Assembly (NCBI RefSeq): GCF_039697315.1
Contig: NZ_CP155619.1
Span: 4,960,001-5,024,000 of the forward strand
From: Pseudomonas abietaniphila
GTDB taxonomy: Bacteria > Pseudomonadota > Gammaproteobacteria > Pseudomonadales > Pseudomonadaceae
Direction of reading: 5' to 3'
Length of the DNA: 64,000 nucleotides
Positions 28,139 through 36,934 of the stretch are shown in pieces. Numbering within the stretch: the first letter of the stretch is position 1; each line of letters begins with the position of its first letter. The notes beneath the pieces were generated by a model. It worked only from the letters and a program-made list of their open reading frames with translations, was not told where the DNA came from and did no database searches. The translations under genes were made by a program, and so were the position numbers.

Positions 28139-29776
28139 ATGGCTGCGAATGGACGTTATACAGGGACACTTTCCCCGCAACTGGAACCGGCCGTCGTTCA
28201 GCGGCCCGCAGGCGCTTTGCACTGGATGGCGACGTCGATGCAGAGCCTTGCGCTGTGCGGGCTGTTCGCGGCCATGGCGTGGGGCGATGTGTCGGTGTAT
28301 GCCTGCCTGCCGCTGGGCCTGGTGACGCTGTGGTTGCCGCGTCTGCTCACATCGCGTGCGGTGGTCGCGCCACGCGCCGTTGAGGAAGACGCCATCGGCA
28401 AGCTGACCCGCGATCTTTCCCGCAGCACCAGCCACAATGCGCTGTCTGCGGCAGCGGTGGCGTTTTCGGTCAAGCAACTGGCGGGCAAGCTGCAGTCTCA
28501 GGTCGACGCTGCCGAGCAGATCGTCAGCAGTGCCGACGTGATGATCGCCACCGAGCGCGCGACGTCCTCCCTCAGCCAGCAAGCCCTGAGCGCCGCCAGC
28601 GAAGCGCGGCAAAGCAGCGATGCGGGGCTGACCGTACTCAACGAATCCATCGCCTTGATGCATCGGCTCAGCGAGCGCGCCGACAACAGCCGGCAGTTGA
28701 TCGAAGCCCTCAGCCAGCGCAGCGAAGACATCCAGCGGGTGACGGCCGTGATTCAGTCAATCGCCAGCCAGACCAACCTGCTGGCCCTCAACGCCGCCAT
28801 CGAAGCCGCCAGGGCCGGTGAACAGGGGCGCGGGTTCGCCGTGGTCGCCGACGAGGTGCGCGGTCTGGCGGGTCGTACCGCAACGGCCACCAGCGAGGTC
28901 GGGGACATGGTGACCGACATTCAGCAACGCACCGCGCAGGTGGTCGAACAGATCCGCCAGCTTTCCGGCGACCTGAATGGCGGTGTCGAGCACGTGGAAA
29001 TGACCGGGCAGCAGCTGGCCAGCATTGCGCGACTCGCGGCGGGTGTGGAAGGGCAGGTCAATGAGATCGCCCTGGGCGCGCAGACCAATCAGGCGCAATT
29101 GAGCAGCCTCTTCGTCGCCGTGGAACAGATGCGCAGTGACCTGGCCATCAGCGACGACCAGACGCGCCAACTGGCCAAATCGGCGGTGCAGATGGAAGGG
29201 CAGGCGGAGACGATCAGTGAGCGCCTGGCGGAGGTCGGACTGGACGATTATCACCAGCGTGTTTATGACCTCGCGCGAGAGGGGGCCAACCAGATTGCGC
29301 AACAGTTCGAACGCGACCTCGACCAGCGACGCGTGAGTCTGGAAGACTTGTTCGACCGGTCGTATCAACCCATCGCCAACACGTCCCCGACCAAATACCA
29401 GACCCGCTTCGACCGCTATACCGATCAGGTGCTGCCGGTCATTCAGGAGCCGTTGCTGTCGCGTCATGAGGGCCTCGTGTTTGCCATCGCCTGCACCCAG
29501 CAAGGCTATGTGCCGACCCACAACCAGGCGTTCAGCAAGCCGTTGACAGGCGATACCGCCGTCGACGCCGTAAACAACCGCACCAAGCGCAAATTCGACG
29601 ATCGGACGGGCATCCGCTGCGGCAGCCATCAGCAACCCGTGCTGCTGCAGACGTACACCCGGGACACCGGTGAGTTGATGCACGATCTGTCGGTGCCCAT
29701 CATGGTCAAAGGAAGGCATTGGGGTGGTCTGCGTCTGGGCTACAAGCCCGAAAGCGGAACCGGCACCTTCCGTTGA
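28139..29776 (+). CDS. Methyl-accepting chemotaxis protein with C-terminal sensor domain
   Basis: Chemoreceptor of 545 residues with an unusual order. Two closely spaced membrane helices lie near residues 30-72, with almost no periplasmic loop between them. The MCP signalling domain follows (about 100-370) with the tip [17 protein letters not shown] cytoplasmic C-terminal region of about 165 residues ([23 protein letters not shown]...[19 protein letters not shown]) resembles a single Cache-type ligand domain. No HAMP domain or C-terminal CheR-tethering pentapeptide is seen. It would signal to CheA from an internal or membrane-linked stimulus. The ligand is unknown. Confidence 0.82.
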   Translation: MAANGRYTGTLSPQLEPAVVQRPAGALHWMATSMQSLALCGLFAAMAWGDVSVYACLPLGLVTLWLPRLLTSRAVVAPRAVEEDAIGKLTRDLSRSTSHNALSAAAVAFSVKQLAGKLQSQVDAAEQIVSSADVMIATERATSSLSQQALSAASEARQSSDAGLTVLNESIALMHRLSERADNSRQLIEALSQRSEDIQRVTAVIQSIASQTNLLALNAAIEAARAGEQGRGFAVVADEVRGLAGRTATATSEVGDMVTDIQQRTAQVVEQIRQLSGDLNGGVEHVEMTGQQLASIARLAAGVEGQVNEIALGAQTNQAQLSSLFVAVEQMRSDLAISDDQTRQLAKSAVQMEGQAETISERLAEVGLDDYHQRVYDLAREGANQIAQQFERDLDQRRVSLEDLFDRSYQPIANTSPTKYQTRFDRYTDQVLPVIQEPLLSRHEGLVFAIACTQQGYVPTHNQAFSKPLTGDTAVDAVNNRTKRKFDDRTGIRCGSHQQPVLLQTYTRDTGELMHDLSVPIMVKGRHWGGLRLGYKPESGTGTFR

Positions 29777-30083
29777 CGGTGCGATAACCGGACCTGTCGG
29801 AAAAGCGGGTTCGGACGAGGTAAGTCAATAATTAACGGTGCGTTGTATCCAAGGGTTGTTTAAGTGAGATTTGTTTGTTTAGTTTCGCAACGGGGCGCTC
29901 GGAGATAATTGCTTAATAAGTGGGATAAAAGAGGTTGAGGGTTTTAATGGTCTGATAAATGAGTGGGAAGTTTCTGAAGTTCAATTCTCCCCGTTGACGC
30001 TGTCGGGGGTGTGAGCATTCTGTGAGTGATAGGTCCGGTGATAAGAAGTCCGGATTAACGTCAGCCCTCACAGGTGATTACTT
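29777..30083. other. AT-rich intergenic region upstream of the DUF2235 gene
   Basis: 307 bp, clearly more AT-rich than its surroundings (runs such as GTTTGTTTAGTTTCG and TTGCTTAATAAGTGGGATAAAAG). No gene, repeat or hairpin terminator is apparent. The base composition fits a horizontally acquired or H-NS/MvaT-bound promoter region for the following effector-like gene. Confidence 0.5.
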
Positions 30084-31550
30084 ATGACAGCATTATTTGC
30101 AAAAACAGGTTCAGGCTCCGCGGCGAGCGCGTTGAGCGCCACCGTGCGCATCGGCGTGTTCTTTGACGGGACAGGCAATAACCGCGTCAATAGCCAGATT
30201 GGCGCCGACTGCCAGGCGATGGCCGAAATTTATAACAATGCTCACATCAAGGAATGCGGTGGTCGGCATTCCGATCCCGGCAGCAGTTACAGCAATGACC
30301 TCACTAATATTGCCCGGCTGGCCGAGTTATATCGGTGTCAGCCTAAGGCCTTTAATGCCGGGGATGGATTGCGGGTGTATCACGCCGTTTATGTCGGAGG
30401 CGTGGGTACAACTTCCGGCGGTCGAGATTCCAAAGTATCCGGGCAGGGCTTCGGGCGAGGCAATACCGGCGTGGTGGCGAAAGTGTACCGAGGCGTCAAA
30501 AAGATTGGCGATGTACTCGATCACTTTGAAACCGACAATCCGGGGTGCGTGATCGCGGCGCTCGAGCTGGATCTGTTCGGCTTCAGCCGCGGTGCGGCAT
30601 CCGCCCGCCATTTTGCCAATGAAGTGCTCAAAGGAACGCGTGGTGCCCTTGAGTCGATCCTCAATCCTCGCAAGCTGCCGCTGGCCACAGGCTTCTCCTG
30701 GGACAGCGGCTGCGTACGTTTGAAAGTGATCGGGCTGTTCGACACCGTTGCGGCGGTGGGTGGCATTTCCGACCTGGGTAACGTCCGCGATGGGGTCAAC
30801 ACGCGGGTCAATCTGTTTTTGCCCCCGGGGTGTGCGCAGCAGATTCTGCACCTGGTTGCGGCCGACGAGCACCGACGTAATTTCGCCTTGAACAGTGTGG
30901 CCCCTGACTGGCCACGCGAAATCGTCGTGCCGGGGAGTCATTCCGATGTCGGCGGCGGATACCACGCTCAATCGGTGGAAAAGATTGCACTGACCCGGCC
31001 GCGTCGCAGCCAGGTCAGCGTAGACACGCCATTCGATACAACGGATGCCTGGCGGGAAACCCACGCCGAGATGGTCCGCGTGGATGCGCAGCGCTGGATC
31101 GATCCGCTGGACGACACGGCATCGATGGGGGTGGAGTGCATCGAGCGAATGGCGCAACGCGGGTCAGGCACGAAGAGCGTAGTGGCGACCGTGATGTTGG
31201 AGCGCCGGGTGTTCGGTCATCTGTCCAGGGTTTACCTGCGCGTGATGCACGCGTTGGCGTGCGACGAAGGCGTGCCGTTTCAGCCGGTTCCGGATTCGCC
31301 GGACCTGAGCCTGCCGCCAGAGTTGCGGGAGGTCGCCGTTAAACTGATTGCTCATGCGCGTGGGGAGGGCGTGTCATTGAGCGACAGCGATCTGCAGATG
31401 CTGTACCGACGATACATTCATTGCTCGGCGCATTGGAACAGCACGTTGGGGCGCCGTGGCACGCTGGTCGACAGCCTGTTTCTGCATGCCCCTGCACGTG
31501 AAGGACGGCTACGGTTTCCAAACCAGTGTCAGTCGGGCAATCCGCATTAG
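30084..31550 (+). CDS. DUF2235 lipase-like protein, T6SS Tle-type phospholipase effector candidate
   Basis: A protein of 488 residues with the alpha/beta-hydrolase DUF2235 domain. It opens with VRIGVFFDGTGNN, has the nucleophile elbow LFGFSRGAA with Ser168, a likely acid in GLFDTVAAVGG, and the histidine motif PGSHSDVGGGY. These are the hallmarks of Tle1-like antibacterial phospholipases delivered by type VI secretion. No signal peptide, PAAR domain or membrane segment is present. No vgrG, hcp or recognisable immunity gene adjoins it, so secretion and toxicity remain inference. The next gene is an unrelated-looking 62-residue protein. Confidence 0.82.
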   Translation: MTALFAKTGSGSAASALSATVRIGVFFDGTGNNRVNSQIGADCQAMAEIYNNAHIKECGGRHSDPGSSYSNDLTNIARLAELYRCQPKAFNAGDGLRVYHAVYVGGVGTTSGGRDSKVSGQGFGRGNTGVVAKVYRGVKKIGDVLDHFETDNPGCVIAALELDLFGFSRGAASARHFANEVLKGTRGALESILNPRKLPLATGFSWDSGCVRLKVIGLFDTVAAVGGISDLGNVRDGVNTRVNLFLPPGCAQQILHLVAADEHRRNFALNSVAPDWPREIVVPGSHSDVGGGYHAQSVEKIALTRPRRSQVSVDTPFDTTDAWRETHAEMVRVDAQRWIDPLDDTASMGVECIERMAQRGSGTKSVVATVMLERRVFGHLSRVYLRVMHALACDEGVPFQPVPDSPDLSLPPELREVAVKLIAHARGEGVSLSDSDLQMLYRRYIHCSAHWNSTLGRRGTLVDSLFLHAPAREGRLRFPNQCQSGNPH

Positions 31551-31708
31551 TCCGGCCTGGCGTTGAGACCGACTGTTTGTTACCGATCATGCAAGGAACC
31601 TATTCCGCAGATAGCTTTTTCCCCAGGCGGTCGGTCATTAAGATGCGGTGACCCGCATCAATGAGATGCAGCTATCAGCCAAAGCTCGTGAGATCCCCGG
31701 AGGATGCG

Positions 31709-31897
31709 ATGCAAAGCAAGATCGATGTCGCCGTGATGATTGGCCTGGGCGTACCCCCATCTTTTCGTGACAGGGGCCAGCGTGTTTGCTGGGTCGTGTT
31801 GATCAACGGCGAACAACGCGGCACGGCTTTTTCAAGCCGGGCCGAAGCCGAAGAATGCCGTAGCGCGTGGCTGCAGCAACTGACGATGGCGGCCTGA
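31709..31897 (+). CDS. Small conserved hypothetical protein
   Basis: A frame of 62 residues (MQSKIDVAVMIGLGVPPSFRD...) with GGAGG six bases before the ATG; an earlier in-frame ATG at 31661 lacks such a site. The middle (QRVCWVVLINGEQRGTAFSSRAEAEECRSAW) reads like a small beta-hairpin/helix domain that also occurs in phage and plasmid proteins. It ends inside a hairpin terminator. The function is unknown, and nothing marks it as an immunity protein for the preceding lipase. Confidence 0.6.
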   Translation: MQSKIDVAVMIGLGVPPSFRDRGQRVCWVVLINGEQRGTAFSSRAEAEECRSAWLQQLTMAA

Positions 31898-31910
31898 AGG
31901 GCCGCCATTT
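31886..31910 (+). terminator. Hairpin terminator overlapping the small gene's stop
   Basis: Stem ATGGCGGCC / GGCCGCCAT with a 5-nt loop that contains the TGA stop codon, followed by TTCTTTC. Confidence 0.75.
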
Positions 31911-31926
31911 CTTTCAGGGCCGTCGC

Positions 31927-32169
31927 TTAGTCGGCTTTGGCCGAATGGAGCAGTTCGTTGAGCTCGTCCACGACGGGCGCCCATTCGGCGTCTACGTGCA
32001 GTTCCTCTTTCAGAAAGCGCGCCTGTTGCGGGGTCCAGAAGTCCGCATCAATCAGTTTCACGTCATCGGGCAACGAATGGGCGCTGACAAACGCGTCGAT
32101 GCTGGCCTGATCGGATTCAAGGCCCAACTGTTCGAACAACGTCGCAAGTGTCGGTGGGGTAAGTTCCAT
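31927..32169 (-). CDS. DUF2789 family protein
   Basis: A protein of 80 residues (MELTPPTLATLFEQLGLESD...) of the DUF2789 family, found widely in Pseudomonas and its relatives and of unknown function. The SHSLPDDVKLIDADFWTPQQARFLKEEL core is the recognisable part. GGGAG precedes the ATG; the frame stays open upstream but without a site. It stands alone. Confidence 0.85.
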   Translation of the reverse strand: MELTPPTLATLFEQLGLESDQASIDAFVSAHSLPDDVKLIDADFWTPQQARFLKEELHVDAEWAPVVDELNELLHSAKAD

Positions 32170-32509
32170 GGTGTCTCCCTGGCGGGTCAAAGACCCGGGT
32201 TGGCGTGGGCGTGAGTGAAGCGTGTGCTGCATGTGAGTACGTTCAGGGCGCAAGAGTTCTAAGTGTTCGCCGTAACGATTCAGCGGCCGCCGTTCGGGTT
32301 GTCCAGAGGATTGGACACAGCACCGGCGGGACGGTCGTGTACAAAAATGGCCACATAACGGACGAAAGGCATATATCCCGTATAGACTCTGAGCCGGTAG
32401 AATCCACACCCATGCCAGTCCCCGGCAACCGGGGCGTACCGTTTTTCTCGTATTTTCCTTGCCTGGCCCTGCGGCCGGGCGAGTTCATATCAGGTTGGGA
32501 GTTTGTACA
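32170..32509. other. Divergent intergenic region
   Basis: 340 bp between the DUF2789 gene and the following plus-strand gene. It must hold promoters in both directions. I see no repeat, hairpin or short gene in it that I can support. Confidence 0.4.
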
Positions 32510-32977
32510 TTGGCAGTAAGTAATCTGGATACCCATGCGTTATTCGTACTCGGCGATTTGCGCGCGAAGTTGGTAAAGCAGTTCCAGGCACGTTTCGTTT
32601 ACGTCATCGAGCAGTCCCCTGAAGGCATCTACATGTCTGAGATCGACACCGAAAGCGCATTGGTGGTCGATGACAAACCACGTCTGGAATTGAAAGTAGG
32701 CGATCACTTTCGCGCCGCCGTACTGCCCAGTCGCGAAGGCGGCAAGTTCGAGATCAAGTTTCGCGACATCAAGATGACCATCTACGGTCTGGGCGAATAC
32801 GCGTTTGTCGATGTGCCCGAAGGCCACGGTATTGTCTTCAAGGAATCGCACTGCGTGTTCATGGTGTTCGCTGCCCATGAGCAGATTCAGCTGGGGTTGA
32901 GCAAAGTGCTCAAGGCCGCAACGGCCAAGGCCGCCAAATGGCGCAAGGGCGAACTGGTGTTCAAGGCCAGCGAGTGA
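32510..32977 (+). CDS. Conserved hypothetical protein
   Basis: A frame of about 155 residues, beginning at TTG with GGGAG eight bases upstream (LAVSNLDTHALFVLGDLRAKLVKQ...). It continues with a mixed alpha/beta sequence that has a hydrophobic FVDVPEGHGIVFKESHCVFMVF core and a basic C-terminal helix. No membrane segment or signal peptide is present. I do not recognise the family. The start is uncertain, since no ATG lies in the first part of the frame. Confidence 0.65.
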   Translation: MAVSNLDTHALFVLGDLRAKLVKQFQARFVYVIEQSPEGIYMSEIDTESALVVDDKPRLELKVGDHFRAAVLPSREGGKFEIKFRDIKMTIYGLGEYAFVDVPEGHGIVFKESHCVFMVFAAHEQIQLGLSKVLKAATAKAAKWRKGELVFKASE

Positions 32978-33009
32978 TTCGCCGGCGTGAAGCGTGATGA
33001 CGGTTTAGA

Positions 33010-33125
33010 GGCGTGTTTGGCCTGCACCCAAGTCGCGTTTTGTGTGTCTGAACTCTCGCGCACGAAGAGCAAGATCAAAACCAGAGCAAGGGAGAGGATC
33101 ACCGCCCGCCTTTGATTCTGCCGAA
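33010..33125. repeat. Fragment of the long dispersed repeat arm
   Basis: TTGGCCTGCACCCAAGTCGCG and the following GTTTTGTGTGTCTGAAC match the end of the arm in composite copy B (10790-10870), again running directly into a GTAGGAGC REPIN. It is a third, truncated version of the composite. Confidence 0.65.
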
Positions 33126-33128
33126 GGC

Positions 33129-33263
33129 GTAGGAGCGCGGCTTGTCCCGCGATCTACCGCGTAGCGGTAGCAGAATCAGACGAGTCGACGGTGCCTGACA
33201 CTCCACGTGGACCGGTTTTAGTGCCGGTTCCCGGCAGATCGCGGGACAAGCCACGCTCCTACA
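33129..33263. repeat. REPIN-like palindrome, GTAGGAGC family
   Basis: Paired REP units with the CTACCGCGTAGCGGTAG block first and the CCGGTTCCCGG block second. It lies in the gap before the Mrp operon. Confidence 0.88.
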
Positions 33264-33287
33264 GTTAAGGGTAGCGTGGATGATTAG

Positions 33288-33391
33288 GATCGTTCCCACG
33301 CTCTGCGTGGGAATGCCTGTGGAGGACGCTCCGCGTCCACTTTGACGCAGAGCGCCAGTCGCTGCGTTACCACGCGGAGCGTGGGAACGAT
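33288..33391. repeat. REPIN-like palindrome, GATCGTTCCCACGCTC family
   Basis: GATCGTTCCCACGCTCTGCGTGGG at the left and its inverted partner CGCGGAGCGTGGGAACGATC at the right, with about 60 bp between. The same family is at 50854-50957, with a fragment near 56850-56900. Confidence 0.88.
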
Positions 33392-33447
33392 CAAGAAAAT
33401 CAAGATCAAGAGCGACTTGCTGCTCCGCTTTTGATTCTGCCGAAGGC

Positions 33448-33596
33448 GTAGGAGCGTGGCTTGTCCCGCGATCTGCCGGGAACCGGCAGCAAGACCTGTG
33501 CATGCGGTGCATCAGGTACAACCGAGTCGCCTGATTTTGCTACCGCTGCGCGGTAGATCGTCCGGATGCGGCCCAGACACAAGCCACGCTCCTACA
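33448..33596. repeat. REPIN-like palindrome, GTAGGAGCGTGGCTTG family
   Basis: Second copy within 350 bp, in opposite internal order to the one at 33129 (CCGGGAACCGG first). Its right REP unit is interrupted by about 10 extra bases (GTCCGGATGCGGCCCAGAC region). Confidence 0.85.
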
Positions 33597-33788
33597 GGGA
33601 CGGCGTCAAGCTCATATTTCTGCTTCTGTTCCTGCTTTTGATTTGGCTGGTGGCGTTTAGAACTTTTGCACATCCGACGTTTGTGCTGGGGCCTAACCCT
33701 CAATGCCACCACCGCTACCGGATAAACACACCCAACCCGCACCAAAAACTACAAACCAAAACAACAAACCGAGAGCCCAACCCCCGCT

Positions 33789-34157
33789 TCACTTCCCCTC
33801 GTGCCGCCCTTCGCTCACCTCCGGCGGCACATCCCCATCCCCCGCCATACGCTTGCGAAACAACCCCGTCCGGGCCAACAGCAAGGTTGTCACCGGCACC
33901 GTGACCGCCAACAGGATCGGGATCAGCCAGGCATGCAGAACCGGGGCTTCCTTCATCGCCGAGAAATATACGATCGAGGCCAGCGCCACACACCACGCAC
34001 CGAGGGTCGAGGCCAGAGCAGGCGGGTGCATGCGCTGAAAAAAATCCTTCATCCCCAGCAGCCCCACCGCACCGACCAGCGCAAACAGACTGCTCACCAC
34101 CAGCAGCACCGCCGTCAGCACTTCCGCACAGAACGGCAACACGTACAACGAATTCAT
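33789..34157 (-). CDS. mrpG: Mrp/Pha cation:proton antiporter subunit G
   Basis: Membrane subunit of 122 residues with three helices, of the MnhG/PhaG family. Its GAVGLLGMKDFFQRMHPPALASTLG segment is the family signature. It is the last gene of the six-gene antiporter operon and overlaps mrpF by four bases. In the complex the small subunits are required for monovalent cation/proton exchange at the inner membrane. Confidence 0.93.
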   Translation of the reverse strand: MNSLYVLPFCAEVLTAVLLVVSSLFALVGAVGLLGMKDFFQRMHPPALASTLGAWCVALASIVYFSAMKEAPVLHAWLIPILLAVTVPVTTLLLARTGLFRKRMAGDGDVPPEVSEGRHEGK

Positions 34158-34432
34158 TCGATCACCTCGCCGCGCAGCAGGAACTTCGCCAGGGCGAATG
34201 AGCCCACGAAACCAAACAATGCAATCAACAGCGCCGCTTCGAAATACGTGTCGCTGGCGTAGCGAATCCCAAGCACCAGCATCATCAGCATGGCGAGGAT
34301 GTACAGATAGTCCAGCGCCAGTACCCGGTCCTGGGCAGAGGGGCCTTTGAACAGGCGAATCAGGGTCAGCACCATCGCGACCGTGAACACCGACAAGCTG
34401 AACAGGATGGCGTAGGTGAGCAGCGGGCTCAT
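34154..34432 (-). CDS. mrpF: Mrp/Pha antiporter subunit F
   Basis: A protein of 92 residues with three helices and the family motif RLFKGPSAQDRVLALDYLYILAMLMMLVLGIRY. It overlaps both neighbours by four bases, so the operon is translated in a coupled manner. Confidence 0.93.
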   Translation of the reverse strand: MSPLLTYAILFSLSVFTVAMVLTLIRLFKGPSAQDRVLALDYLYILAMLMMLVLGIRYASDTYFEAALLIALFGFVGSFALAKFLLRGEVIE

Positions 34433-34917
34433 TGAAAAATCTCCATCAACGGGCGTTCGTAGGTGGTCTTGAAGTGCTCGATAAACTGCGCTTCGTCACC
34501 CAGGTCGAACACGTGGAGCAGCAGCACGCTGCGGTCCAGTGCCAGCTCCGACCACACCGTGCCGGGCACCACGGTACAAATCATCGACAGCGCCGCCAGG
34601 CCGTGAGCATCGTGCAAGTCCAGCGGCACCTTGATAAACGCAGAACGCGGCGGTTTGTGGCGCGCACGCAACACGGCCCACGCCACCTGCAGATTTGACG
34701 TGATCACATCACGCCCGACCACCCAGAACAATTTGAAGGCCACGCCGGGCTTGCGGATGCGCGCAGGCAAAGGGCGAAGGGGGGCGAACATGATCGGCGC
34801 GAGAAAACCCAGCAGTGCGCCGAGCAGCAGATTGCCGACACTCAGCGACAGGTTGAGCAGCAACCACAAGGCCCACAGCGACAGCGATAACAGCGGCGCC
34901 GGCAATAGACGCTTCAT
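34429..34917 (-). CDS. mrpE: Mrp/Pha antiporter subunit E
   Basis: A protein of 162 residues with N-terminal helices (LLPAPLLSLSLWALWLLLNLSLSVGNLLLG), followed by the conserved cytoplasmic part with ALSMICTVVPGTVWSELALDRSVLLLHVFD. The start is the ATG overlapping the mrpD stop; a longer frame to 35097 runs through mrpD and is rejected. Confidence 0.93.
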   Translation of the reverse strand: MKRLLPAPLLSLSLWALWLLLNLSLSVGNLLLGALLGFLAPIMFAPLRPLPARIRKPGVAFKLFWVVGRDVITSNLQVAWAVLRARHKPPRSAFIKVPLDLHDAHGLAALSMICTVVPGTVWSELALDRSVLLLHVFDLGDEAQFIEHFKTTYERPLMEIFQ

Positions 34918-36593
34918 GGCTGCACCTCCGTTGCAGCAGTGGTGGGGCCGGGAGTCGGTTTGGCGGCCATGACCGACAGCACGTACTGCTGAGGGTCGTG
35001 CAACGCCTGAGCGGTGTCCTGGGTGTAGCGCAACAGCGCCTGAGCCTTGAACGTGAGTACGATGCACGCGCAGAGCAGCAAGGCGATCGGGATGCACTCG
35101 TTACGTCGCAACGCGGGCGACGGTCGATCCTGCGCGGTCCAGAAACGCTTGATGCCGACCCGCACGAAGGCGAACAGCGACGCGAGCCCCGACACGATCA
35201 GCAAGGCCACCAGCGTCCAGCTGTCCGCGCGAATGGCCTCGTCTTTCGCCACATCCAGGCCCAACGGGTTGAGCAGGGCGCTGATCAAGGTGAGTTTGCC
35301 GAGAAACCCCGACAGCGGCGGCATGCCGATGATCAGCAGCGCGCACACGATGAAGCTCAGTCCCAGGAAGGCCATCGTCCATGGAATCACCTGGCCGACG
35401 ACGGCTTTTTGTTCGTCATCCAGGTTGGTGCCCGGCACCGGGTGCAGCGACTCCATGGCTTTCGGCAGTTGGTCGGCATCGTCTTCCAGCGGGATTTCAT
35501 TGGCCGAGCGCGAGCGTTCAACCAGTTCAGCCAGCAGGAACAACGCGCTCAGCGCCAGGGTCGAGCTGACCAGATAGAACAGCGCGCCGGAGGTCAGGCT
35601 CGGCTGCCCGAAGCCAATGGCCGACAGCAGAATGCCGGCCGACACCAGAATGCTCAGGCTCGCCATGCGCTCCAGACGCTGGGCGGCGACCACGGAAATC
35701 GCCGCGACGGCCAGCGTGGCCATGCCGCCCCAGATCAGCCAGTCGCCGCCGAAGAACGCCGAGTCACCGGCCTGCCCCGAGAACAACAGGGTCCACAGAC
35801 GCAGCAGCGTATAGGCACCGACCTTGGTCATCAGCGCAAACAACGCCGCCACCGGCGCGCTCGCGGCGGAGTAGGCGGGCACGAGCCAGAAGTTCAACGG
35901 CCACATGCCAGCCTTGGCCAGAAACGCCACGGCCAGAATCGCGGCACCTGCGTGCAGAAGCCCGATATCCGCCTGTGAAACCTGGGGGATCTTCACAGCA
36001 AGATCAGCCAGGTTCAACGTGCCGGTGACCCCGTAGATCAATGCCGCGCCAATCAGGAACAACGACGAAGCCAGCAAGTTGATGGTGATGTAATGCAGAC
36101 CCGCCGACACCCGCGCGCGTCCCGAACCGTGCAGCATCAAGCCGTAGGACGCCGCCAGCAGCACCTCGAAGAACACGAACAGGTTGAACAGGTCGGCGGT
36201 CAGAAAGGCGCCGTACAACCCCATGAGTTGAATTTGGAACAGCACATGGAAGCTCGCACCCGCCCGGTCCCAGCGTGCCAGCGCAAACAGAAGGGCACAG
36301 AAGGCGACAATGCCGGTCAGCACCATCATCAGCGCCGACAGATGATCGACCACCAGCACGATGCCAAAGGGTGATTCCCAGTTGCCCGGCAGGTACACGC
36401 CAATCGAGCCGGTGGTGCCTGTCTTCTGCACCCACATCATCAGCGTGATCGAGATCGCCAGACCGAGGGCCGTCGACAGCAGGTTGATGCGTGCCTTCAG
36501 CGGCCGGTGTTTCTCGCCGAGCCAGAGCATCAGTGCGGCGGTCAGCACCGGCAACAGGATCGGTGCGACGATCAGTTGGTTCATCAGACTCAT
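34914..36593 (-). CDS. mrpD: Mrp/Pha antiporter subunit D
   Basis: Large membrane subunit of 559 residues with about 14 helices, homologous to proton-pumping NuoL/M/N subunits. The key lysine/glutamate-bearing helices are recognisable in VFFEVLLAASYGLML and AFLAKAGMWPLNFWLVPAYSAASAPVAALFALMTKVGAYTLLR. A loop of about 60 polar residues (RSRSANEIPLEDDADQLPKAMESLHPVPG) interrupts the middle of the protein, as in other pseudomonad PhaD proteins. Confidence 0.94.
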   Translation of the reverse strand: MSLMNQLIVAPILLPVLTAALMLWLGEKHRPLKARINLLSTALGLAISITLMMWVQKTGTTGSIGVYLPGNWESPFGIVLVVDHLSALMMVLTGIVAFCALLFALARWDRAGASFHVLFQIQLMGLYGAFLTADLFNLFVFFEVLLAASYGLMLHGSGRARVSAGLHYITINLLASSLFLIGAALIYGVTGTLNLADLAVKIPQVSQADIGLLHAGAAILAVAFLAKAGMWPLNFWLVPAYSAASAPVAALFALMTKVGAYTLLRLWTLLFSGQAGDSAFFGGDWLIWGGMATLAVAAISVVAAQRLERMASLSILVSAGILLSAIGFGQPSLTSGALFYLVSSTLALSALFLLAELVERSRSANEIPLEDDADQLPKAMESLHPVPGTNLDDEQKAVVGQVIPWTMAFLGLSFIVCALLIIGMPPLSGFLGKLTLISALLNPLGLDVAKDEAIRADSWTLVALLIVSGLASLFAFVRVGIKRFWTAQDRPSPALRRNECIPIALLLCACIVLTFKAQALLRYTQDTAQALHDPQQYVLSVMAAKPTPGPTTAATEVQP

Positions 36594-36934
36594 TCACTGC
36601 TCTCCCGACCGTCGACGTGGTCGTTGCCGGTCAGTCCACGGGACGCCAGCAGCACCACCAGGAACAGCGCGGTCATGGCGAAGCTGATCACGATGGCGGT
36701 CAGCACCAGCGCCTGGGGCAGGGGATCGGTGTAATTGAGCAGGTCATGGGGCACGCCGTCCTTGATGATCGGCTCCTTGCCGATGAACAGACTGCCCATG
36801 CTGAAGATGAACAGGTTGACGCCATACGACAGCAGACACAGGCCCATGACCACCTGAAACGTCCGTGGGCGCAGGATCAACCAGACGCCGGAGGCGGCGA
36901 GCACGCCAATGGCAATGGCGATGACTTCTTCCAT
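36590..36934 (-). CDS. mrpC: Mrp/Pha antiporter subunit C
   Basis: A protein of 114 residues with three helices, homologous to NuoK. The VMGLCLLSYGVNLFIFSMG and LPQALVLTAIVISFAMTAL segments are conserved. It starts at the base that ends mrpA and overlaps mrpD. Confidence 0.94.
   Translation of the reverse strand: MEEVIAIAIGVLAASGVWLILRPRTFQVVMGLCLLSYGVNLFIFSMGSLFIGKEPIIKDGVPHDLLNYTDPLPQALVLTAIVISFAMTALFLVVLLASRGLTGNDHVDGRESSE

Noticed and set aside
30084..31897. A type VI secretion cluster
   Set aside because: Only one effector-like gene is present; no tss, vgrG, hcp or PAAR genes are seen.
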